NCBI RefSeq assembly: GCF_001421785.1
Contig: NZ_LMLB01000001.1
Span: 559,778-623,777 of the forward strand
Source: Sphingomonas sp. Leaf33
Lineage (GTDB): Bacteria > Pseudomonadota > Alphaproteobacteria > Sphingomonadales > Sphingomonadaceae
Direction of reading: 5' to 3'
Length of the DNA: 64,000 nt
Within the stretch, counting starts at the first letter, position 1. Each line of letters starts with the position of its first letter. Below are positions 58,530 through 64,000 of the stretch, piece after piece. The notes beneath the pieces were generated by a model that saw only the letters and a program-made list of their open reading frames with translations, ran no database searches and was not told where the DNA came from. Both the position numbers and the translations under genes were made by a program.

Positions 58530-58611
58530 CCGTTCGGGCTGAGCTTGTCGAAGCCCTGCCCTTCTTGCGCGGAAGGGAAGTATAGCACTTCGACAAGCTC
58601 AGTGCGAACGA
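58530..58611. repeat. Dispersed palindromic repeat inside the gcv operon
   Basis: Left arm CCGTTCGGGCTGAGCTTGTC and right arm GCACTTCGACAAGCTCAGTG (58585-58604) then CGAACG mirror each other. It fills the short gap between gcvPA and gcvPB within one apparent transcription unit. Confidence 0.85.
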
Positions 58612-58626
58612 AGGGGGGAGTGACGG

Positions 58627-59985
58627 TCACGCCAGCACCTCCTCGAGCGCAGTAGCCAGCGCCTCGACGTCCTCCGCCGTCGTCGTCTCGGTCACCGCGA
58701 CGACCAGGCCGTTGGCGAGGTCGCCTTCGCCCGGATACAGCCGGCCGAGCGATACGCCGGCCAGTATGCCTCGGTCGGCGAGTTCGCGGACGATGGGCCG
58801 CGCTTCCTTCGGCAGCTTCAACGTGAATTCGTTGAAGAAGGTCGGCGTGACCAGCTGGACGCCCGGCACCTTCGCCAGCCGATCCGCGGCGCGGGCTGCG
58901 CCGGCGTGGTTCAGCGCGGCCAGGCGGCGCAGCCCCGCTTCGCCGAGCAGGGTCATGTGGATCGAGAACGCCAGCGCGCAGAGACCTGAGTTGGTGCAGA
59001 TGTTCGACGTCGCCTTTTCGCGGCGGATATGCTGCTCGCGGGTCGACAGCGTCAGCACGAAACCGCGCTTGCCGTCGGCATCGACCGTCTCGCCGCACAG
59101 GCGCCCGGGCATCTGGCGGACGTACTTCTCCTTGCAGCCGAACAGGCCGACGAACGGCCCGCCGAACTGGAGCCCGACGCCCAGCGACTGGCCTTCGCCG
59201 ACGACGATGTCGGCGTCCATCTCGCCCGGGCTCCGAATCGCGCCCAGCGCGACCGGCTCGGTCACGACCGCGATCAGCAGCGCCTTCCTGGCATGACACG
59301 CGTCAGCCAGCGGCTTCAGGTCGGCGATGCGGCCGAGGATGTCGGGATACTGGACCACGACGCAGCTGGTGTCGTCATCGATACCCGCGATCAGCGCGTC
59401 GATGTCGGTGTCCGCGCCCAGCGTCGGCAGCGACGTTTCCAGCACGTCGCCGGTGTACTTCGCCATCGTCTTGGCGACCGAAACGTAATGCGGGTGCAGG
59501 CCGCTCGAAAGAATCGCCTTGGCCTTGCGCGTCACGCGGCGCGCCATCGTCACCGCTTCCCAAGCCGCGGTCGAGCCGTCGTACATCGAGGCATTGGCGA
59601 CGTCGGTCCCGAGCAGGCGCGCGACCTGCGTCTGGAACTCGAACAGCATCTGCAGCGTGCCTTGTGCGATCTCCGGCTGATACGGCGTGTAGGCGGTCAG
59701 ATACTCGCCGCGCTGGATCAGGTGGTCGACCGATGCCGGCACATGGTGACGGTACGCCCCGCAGCCGAGGAAGAACGGCACGTCGCCGGCGACGGTGTTC
59801 TGGCTCGCGAGCCTGGCCATGTGGCGCTCGACCGCGAGTTCGGATGCGTGGTTCGGCAGTCCCTCGATCGGGCCGGAAAGGCGCGCGGCTTCGGGCACGT
59901 CGGCGAAGAGCTCGTCGATGGTCTTGGCGCCGATCGTGGCGAGCATCGCCTGCCGGTCGTCGGAGGTCAGGGGTAGGTAGCGCAT
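58627..59985 (-). CDS. gcvPA: Glycine dehydrogenase (decarboxylating) subunit 1
   Basis: A 452-residue partner of GcvPB. It starts [75 protein letters not shown] and [14 protein letters not shown] are hallmarks, as are [12 protein letters not shown] and [25 protein letters not shown] segments near residue 320. Start chosen at ATG 59985; upstream frame would add a repeat-derived tail. Between it and gcvH lies a CCCGC-type palindrome. Confidence 0.96.
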   Translation of the reverse strand: MRYLPLTSDDRQAMLATIGAKTIDELFADVPEAARLSGPIEGLPNHASELAVERHMARLASQNTVAGDVPFFLGCGAYRHHVPASVDHLIQRGEYLTAYTPYQPEIAQGTLQMLFEFQTQVARLLGTDVANASMYDGSTAAWEAVTMARRVTRKAKAILSSGLHPHYVSVAKTMAKYTGDVLETSLPTLGADTDIDALIAGIDDDTSCVVVQYPDILGRIADLKPLADACHARKALLIAVVTEPVALGAIRSPGEMDADIVVGEGQSLGVGLQFGGPFVGLFGCKEKYVRQMPGRLCGETVDADGKRGFVLTLSTREQHIRREKATSNICTNSGLCALAFSIHMTLLGEAGLRRLAALNHAGAARAADRLAKVPGVQLVTPTFFNEFTLKLPKEARPIVRELADRGILAGVSLGRLYPGEGDLANGLVVAVTETTTAEDVEALATALEEVLA

Positions 59986-60015
59986 GACGATGTCCGTATT
60001 GGATTTTGCGATCCG

Positions 60016-60092
60016 TGCTCCCGCGCAGGCGGGAGCCGAGAGCCACAAACGATTAGGCCCGTGGCCCTGGGCTCCCGCCTGCGCGGGAGCAC
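60016..60092. repeat. Dispersed palindrome, CCCGC-type, inside gcv operon
   Basis: TGCTCCCGCGCAGGCGGGAG at the left mirrors GGCTCCCGCCTGCGCGGGAG at the right; the stem is nearly perfect over more than 20 bases on each side. It lies between gcvH and gcvPA and could fold into a very stable mRNA hairpin. Confidence 0.75.
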
Positions 60093-60099
60093 CGAGTGG

Positions 60100-60471
60100 T
60101 CAAAGCGTCGCGACGAACGCCTTGTACGCGTCCTCGTCCATCAGGCCGTCGAGCTCGCTTTCGTCGCCCAGCGTGACCTTGAAGAACCAGCCTTCGCCTT
60201 CGGGATCGGTGTTCACCAGGTCCGGCTGGTCGGCGAGCGCGGGGTTGCCTTCGAGAACCGTGCCGCCGACCGGGGCGTAGACGTCCGACGCCGCCTTGAC
60301 GCTTTCGACCACCGCGGCGTCGTCTCCCTTGGCCAGGCTGCGCCCATCGGCGGGCACTTCGACGAACACGATGTCGCCCAGCTGGCCTTGCGCGTAATCG
60401 GTGATGCCGACCGTGCCGACCTGGCCGTCGACCTCGATCCATTCATGGTCTTGCGTGAAATAGCGGCTCAT
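60100..60471 (-). CDS. gcvH: Glycine cleavage system H protein
   Basis: A 123-residue lipoyl carrier. It reads [38 protein letters not shown], then the lipoyl lysine at residue 59 in [17 protein letters not shown], and [13 protein letters not shown]. All parts of the H-protein signature are present. It shuttles the aminomethyl group between P and T proteins. Start overlaps the gcvT stop by four bases. Confidence 0.97.
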   Translation of the reverse strand: MSRYFTQDHEWIEVDGQVGTVGITDYAQGQLGDIVFVEVPADGRSLAKGDDAAVVESVKAASDVYAPVGGTVLEGNPALADQPDLVNTDPEGEGWFFKVTLGDESELDGLMDEDAYKAFVATL

Positions 60472-61643
60472 TTCGCAGCTCCAGCTTTGGCAGAGGGTTG
60501 GCGGACGTAACGATGGGGAACGAACGGCATCGCGGTGACCGTCGCCGTGTGGTGCTTGCCGCGCTGGGCCAGCGTGATCCTGGTGCCTGGCTCGGCCAGC
60601 GCGACCGGTACATACGCCATCGCGATCGGCGCGCCGACGGTCGGGGCAAAGCCGCCCGAGGTGACCCTGCCAATATCCTGGCCATCGGCATCGACCACGG
60701 TCGCGCCCTCGCGGACCGGCTGGCGACCGTCGACGATCAGGCCAACGCGCTTGGACTTCAGGCCGCCGTCGCGTTCGGCCATGATGCGGGCGTGGCCGGG
60801 GAAGCCGCCTTCCTCGCGGCGGCGCTTCGACAGCGCGAAGCCCAGGTCGGCCATCACCGGCGTCGTCTCCGGGTCAAGGTCGTGACCGTAGAGCGGCAGG
60901 CCGGCCTCCAGCCGCAGCGAGTCGCGTGCGCCCAGACCGATCGGCTTGACCTCGCTCTGCGCCATCAGCGCATCGGCCAGCGCGACGGCATGGTCGCCGG
61001 GGACCGAAATCTCGAACCCGTCCTCACCCGTATAGCCCGAGCGGCTGATCCCCAGCGTCACGCCATCCCACTCGAACGATCCGCCCTGCATGAAGCCGAG
61101 CGCCTCGACGCCGGCCACGACCCGCGCGAGCGCATCGACCGCCTTGGGACCCTGCAAGGCCAGCAGGGCGTGTTCGTCGAGGTGGTTGAGCACGATGTCG
61201 TCGGCCAGATGCTCGCGCATGTGGGCAATATCGTCCCATTTGGTCGCGCCGTTGACGACGACGTAGAATTCGTCCTGCCCGAGCCGCGTGACCATCAGGT
61301 CGTCCAGAATGCCGCCGTTGTCGTCGAGCAGCAGCGAATAGCGGATGCGCGCGTCCTTCAGCGCGGCGAAATCGCCCGGCATCAGCGCTTCCAGCGCGGC
61401 GGTCGCGCCGTCGCCCGACACCATCAGCTGGCCCATGTGGCTGACGTCGAACAGCCCGGCGCTTGTCCGGACCCACAGATGCTCGGCCATGATGCCTTCG
61501 TACTGGACGGGCATCCAGTAACCGGCGAACTCGACCATCCGGCCGCCGTGGTCGCGGTGCCAGGCGTCGAGCGGCAGCGTCTCGGGCGGCAGCTCGGTCG
61601 TGTCGAGCGCGGAGTCGGGCGGGGTAATGACGGTGTCGCTCAT
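60468..61643 (-). CDS. gcvT: Glycine cleavage system T protein (aminomethyltransferase)
   Basis: A 391-residue enzyme. It has [98 protein letters not shown] and [14 protein letters not shown], the order of GcvT with its folate-binding residues. An N-terminal extension of about 25 residues ([19 protein letters not shown]) precedes the conserved part. It is the first gene of the operon, controlled by the glycine riboswitch upstream. Confidence 0.97.
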   Translation of the reverse strand: MSDTVITPPDSALDTTELPPETLPLDAWHRDHGGRMVEFAGYWMPVQYEGIMAEHLWVRTSAGLFDVSHMGQLMVSGDGATAALEALMPGDFAALKDARIRYSLLLDDNGGILDDLMVTRLGQDEFYVVVNGATKWDDIAHMREHLADDIVLNHLDEHALLALQGPKAVDALARVVAGVEALGFMQGGSFEWDGVTLGISRSGYTGEDGFEISVPGDHAVALADALMAQSEVKPIGLGARDSLRLEAGLPLYGHDLDPETTPVMADLGFALSKRRREEGGFPGHARIMAERDGGLKSKRVGLIVDGRQPVREGATVVDADGQDIGRVTSGGFAPTVGAPIAMAYVPVALAEPGTRITLAQRGKHHTATVTAMPFVPHRYVRQPSAKAGAAK

Positions 61644-61705
61644 CGGACGGGCCTCGTGCGCAAAAGAGTCACGACGAACCCGCCTTTGCCGCGGCCAGGT
61701 CCATC

Positions 61706-61922
61706 GCCCCCTCTGTCACGGAAACCTGAGAGCTTTCCCCCGGACCCATCCCCATCAAAGTACGACTTTGATGGAAACCCATGCGCCGGGGTTACCCCTT
61801 CGGTGGCACCCGCCGAAGCGGGTACGCTTTCCAGAGTGTCGGGCCACGCGCGGTCCCTGGTGCCTGAGAGATTCCGGGGCGGTTGCTCCTTCGGCGGCGG
61901 TTTCCCACTCTCTCCCGCGCGT
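61706..61922 (-). promoter_or_regulatory. Tandem glycine riboswitch
   Basis: Read on the reverse strand from 61922, the leader of gcvT holds both glycine aptamers: first CGGGAGAGAG, GCCGAAGGAGCAACC, AATCTCTCAGGCACCAGGGA and ACTCTGGAAAGCG; then CACCGAAGGGGTAACCC, AAAGCTCTCAGGTTTCC and GACAGAGGGGG. These are the conserved blocks of the tandem class. A loose hairpin (CATCAAAGT / ACTTTGATG) sits between parts of the second aptamer. It ends about 60 bases before gcvT and should switch expression on when glycine is high. Confidence 0.92.
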
Positions 61923-61992
61923 ACCGCGAGCCGGTTGCCCCGGCCCTCGACGGATGGAAGCCTTGGCGAGAGGCTCCATCCAAGTCAATTGC

Positions 61993-62904
61993 TCAAGCGG
62001 CAATCTCGTCGATCCGCACCGGAAACTTCGTCGCGCAGAACGCACAGTCGACCGAGATCACGCCGTTCTCGTCGGCCATCTCGGCGCGATCCTCGGGCGG
62101 GAACTTGGCCAGCACCTCGGAGATGTAGGTCACATCGCAGCGGCACCCCTTCGCGAGCGCGATCGTATCACCGACGCGGACCACTTCCTCCTCGTTGAAC
62201 AGCCGCCAGACCAGCGCCTCGAGCGGGATCGACCCGTCGGCCAGCTCGTCCGCGCCCATCGTGTTGCCGAGGGCGGCGACATGCTCCCATTCCGGGTGGT
62301 CAAGCCGGACGTGCAGCCGTTCGCGACCGTCCTCGCCCTCGGGCAGGTGCTGGAGGAACAGCCCGCCGGCACGGCAGGCGCCGTCTGCGGTGTGGAGCGT
62401 ACCCAGGCGGATCAGGCTCGGGATCTGTTCGGACTGGAAGAAATAGCTCTCCGCGGCTTCCGCCAGTGAATTGCCGTCCAGCGGCACGATGCCCTGGTAC
62501 CGCTCGCCGGTCGTCGCCTGGTCGAACGTGATCGCCAGGTGCCCGGTGCCGAACAGCGCGAACAGCGATGGGCTCTCGCCCACCTCGGCCAGCCGGTCGG
62601 CGTCGAACTGGACATAGCCGCGCAGCTCGCCGGCGCGATAATCGCACACCAGCAGCGACACGATGCCGCCGCTCGTCTGCGCCTGAAGCGTCAGCTGGCC
62701 TGCCGCATCCTTCAGCAGGCTGCCGAGCAGCGCGGTCAGCGTCAGCGCCTCGGCCAGCAGCGCCTCGATCGGCGGCGGATAGGCGTGGGCGCCCAGGATG
62801 GTGTCGAGCACCGGTCCTACCCGTACGACCCGCCCGCGCGCATGGCGGGCCGGAATGGTGAAACCGACCACGCGGTCGAGATCGGGGAGTTTGGGTTGGT
62901 CCAC
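61993..62904 (-). CDS. hslO: Redox-regulated chaperone Hsp33
   Basis: A 303-residue cytoplasmic chaperone. It has GRVVRVGPVLDTILGAHAYPPPIEALLAEALTLTALLGSLLK, LTLQAQTSGGIVSLLVCDYRAGELRGYVQFD, and a C-terminal zinc centre with four Cys: Cys254 and Cys256 (CRC) and Cys287 and Cys290 (CAFC), the CxC-N30-CxxC redox switch. Active under oxidative stress. Located upstream of the gcv riboswitch on the same strand; whether it shares that transcript is unclear. Confidence 0.95.
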   Translation of the reverse strand: MDQPKLPDLDRVVGFTIPARHARGRVVRVGPVLDTILGAHAYPPPIEALLAEALTLTALLGSLLKDAAGQLTLQAQTSGGIVSLLVCDYRAGELRGYVQFDADRLAEVGESPSLFALFGTGHLAITFDQATTGERYQGIVPLDGNSLAEAAESYFFQSEQIPSLIRLGTLHTADGACRAGGLFLQHLPEGEDGRERLHVRLDHPEWEHVAALGNTMGADELADGSIPLEALVWRLFNEEEVVRVGDTIALAKGCRCDVTYISEVLAKFPPEDRAEMADENGVISVDCAFCATKFPVRIDEIAA

Positions 62905-62911
62905 AAATTTT

Positions 62912-63008
62912 CCGTTCGTGCTGAGCTTGTCGAAGCACCGTCCTTTCTCTTCGTCTCACAAAATGCGCGGCACGAAGAGCGGTCCTTCGACAAGCTCAGG
63001 ACGAACGG
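62912..63008. repeat. Dispersed palindromic repeat, full copy
   Basis: Left arm CCGTTCGTGCTGAGCTTGTC and right arm GTCCTTCGACAAGCTCAGGA (62983-63002) then CGAACGG mirror each other. It lies between hslO and argF; the rest of this 150-base gap shows nothing else. Confidence 0.85.
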
Positions 63009-63054
63009 TGGTGGGGTTCAACAGAACGTAGGAAAGCGGATTATCGCCTTCAAC

Positions 63055-63993
63055 TCACCCGATCTGCCCGAAACACCACCGGATGATCGACTTCTGCGCG
63101 TGCAGCCGGTTCTCCGCCTCGCGCCAGATGCGCGACTGCGGGCCGTCGATCACTGCGCTCACCACTTCCTCCTCACGGTGCGCGGGCAGGCAGTGGAGGA
63201 AGATCGCCGCCGGGTCGGCCACGGCCATCAGCGCTTCGGTCACCTGATACGGCATCATCGCCGCCAGCTTCTGCTCGACATGGGCCTGGCCCATCGAGAT
63301 CCAAGTGTCGGTCACCACGACGTCGGCGCCGGCGATCACGCGGGTAGCGGAGCGGTCGATATCGACGCGGGCGTTGGTGCCCTCCAGCAGCGCGTTCGCG
63401 GCCGTGGCCCAGCGCGGGTCGGGATCATAGCCCTCAGGACAGCCGGCCATCACGCTGAACTTGAACAGCCCGGCCGCCTCGATGATCGAATGCAGCACAT
63501 TGTTGCCGTCGCCCAGCCACGCCCACTTCAGGCCCGGCAGCGACTTGCCCTCCTCGACCACCGCCAGCAGGTCGGCGACGATCTGGCACGGATGAGAGGC
63601 GTCGGTCAGTCCGTTGATGACGGGTATGGTCGCGTATTCGACCATCTCGTCGAGCTTCGCCGGATCGTCGGTGCGGACCATGATGGCGTCGCAGAAGCCC
63701 GACAGGACGCGCGCGGTGTCGGCCACCGTCTCGCCCCGGCCGAGCTGGCTGGTGCCGCTGTCGAGGATCAGTGCGGAGCCCCCGAGTTGGCGCATCGCCA
63801 TGTCGAACGACACGCGGGTGCGGGTGGAGGACTTCTCGAACACCATCGCCAGCGTATGCCCGGTGAGCGGTGCGTCCGGGTCCGGCGCGCCCTTGGGCAG
63901 GTGCGCACGCGCACGCTTGCGGGTCAGCGCATCGTCGAGGATCGCAGCGATGCCGTCGGCGCCGGCATCGGACAGGTCACGGAAATGGCGCAT
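63055..63993 (-). CDS. argF: Ornithine carbamoyltransferase
   Basis: A 312-residue enzyme of arginine synthesis that joins carbamoyl phosphate and ornithine. It has [21 protein letters not shown], the carbamoyl-phosphate loop; [63 protein letters not shown]; and [13 protein letters not shown], the ornithine-binding signature. ATG at 63993 is seven bases from the window edge, so an upstream start cannot be excluded. Neighbouring genes in the pathway would lie outside. Confidence 0.96.
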   Translation of the reverse strand: MRHFRDLSDAGADGIAAILDDALTRKRARAHLPKGAPDPDAPLTGHTLAMVFEKSSTRTRVSFDMAMRQLGGSALILDSGTSQLGRGETVADTARVLSGFCDAIMVRTDDPAKLDEMVEYATIPVINGLTDASHPCQIVADLLAVVEEGKSLPGLKWAWLGDGNNVLHSIIEAAGLFKFSVMAGCPEGYDPDPRWATAANALLEGTNARVDIDRSATRVIAGADVVVTDTWISMGQAHVEQKLAAMMPYQVTEALMAVADPAAIFLHCLPAHREEEVVSAVIDGPQSRIWREAENRLHAQKSIIRWCFGQIG

Positions 63994-64000
63994 TCTCAAA

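Overview
The window looks like a chromosomal segment of a Sphingomonas-type alphaproteobacterium (Sphingomonadaceae). The support is strongly GC-rich codon use, TonB-free envelope families typical of the group, an exosortase-A-associated glycosylation ligase and glycosyltransferase, a split glycine dehydrogenase (gcvPA/gcvPB), an alphaproteobacterial LexA-type box (GTTC-N7-GTTC) and the dispersed palindromic repeats common in sphingomonads. No rRNA, tRNA, CRISPR array, prophage or transposase gene was seen. Almost all of the sequence is coding; species-level assignment would need a database search.

Layout. 1-4.6 kb: an LppC/LpoA-type lipoprotein (cut by the window edge) faces rsmI-yraN-gshB, a DedA protein and xerC. 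4.8-12.5 kb: small transaldolase, a GAF-PAS-GGDEF diguanylate cyclase, an alpha-hydroxy-acid oxidase, a Gre-like factor, a flavin-type stress protein, a maoC-thiolase operon and a DUF2167 membrane protein. At 12.48-12.75 kb lies a 278-bp element with 25-bp terminal inverted repeats whose right end supplies the stop codon of the adjacent mscS gene. 14-20.5 kb: topoisomerase IB, a DJ-1/PfpI protein, then a surface-polysaccharide block (acyltransferase 3, O-glycosylation ligase, a coupled 51-residue membrane peptide, and a divergent glycosyltransferase). 20.5-21.7 kb: a small divergent module with an S24 LexA/CI-like regulator on one side, two tiny coupled genes on the other, and an exact LexA-type box between them.

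22.4-28.5 kb: tamA-tamB outer-membrane assembly pair. 28.8-34.2 kb: membrane protein, quinone oxidoreductase, flavodoxin-like protein, M20 peptidase, and a hipBA toxin-antitoxin pair with an 18-bp perfect palindrome upstream. 34.3-38 kb: nitrogen control (glnB-glnA, with a sigma-54 type promoter), endonuclease V, map and a CinA-like protein. 39-46.8 kb: zinc alcohol dehydrogenase, thioesterase-thiolase pair, ABC-F ATPase, glpX and mntH. 46.9-51.1 kb: two tandem Tat-exported ferritin-like proteins with a possible general-stress promoter, a Crp-type regulator, and an ECF sigma/anti-sigma pair. 51-56.8 kb: a large secreted beta-propeller-amidohydrolase, MarR regulator, DMT transporter and a CcdC/DUF1453-like gene broken by one in-frame TGA.

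56.9-64 kb: the glycine cleavage operon gcvT-gcvH-gcvPA-gcvPB under a tandem glycine riboswitch, preceded by hslO (Hsp33) and argF. Two families of palindromic intergenic repeats punctuate the window: seven copies of a TGAGCTTGTCGAAG-type element and three copies of a CCCGC-type element.
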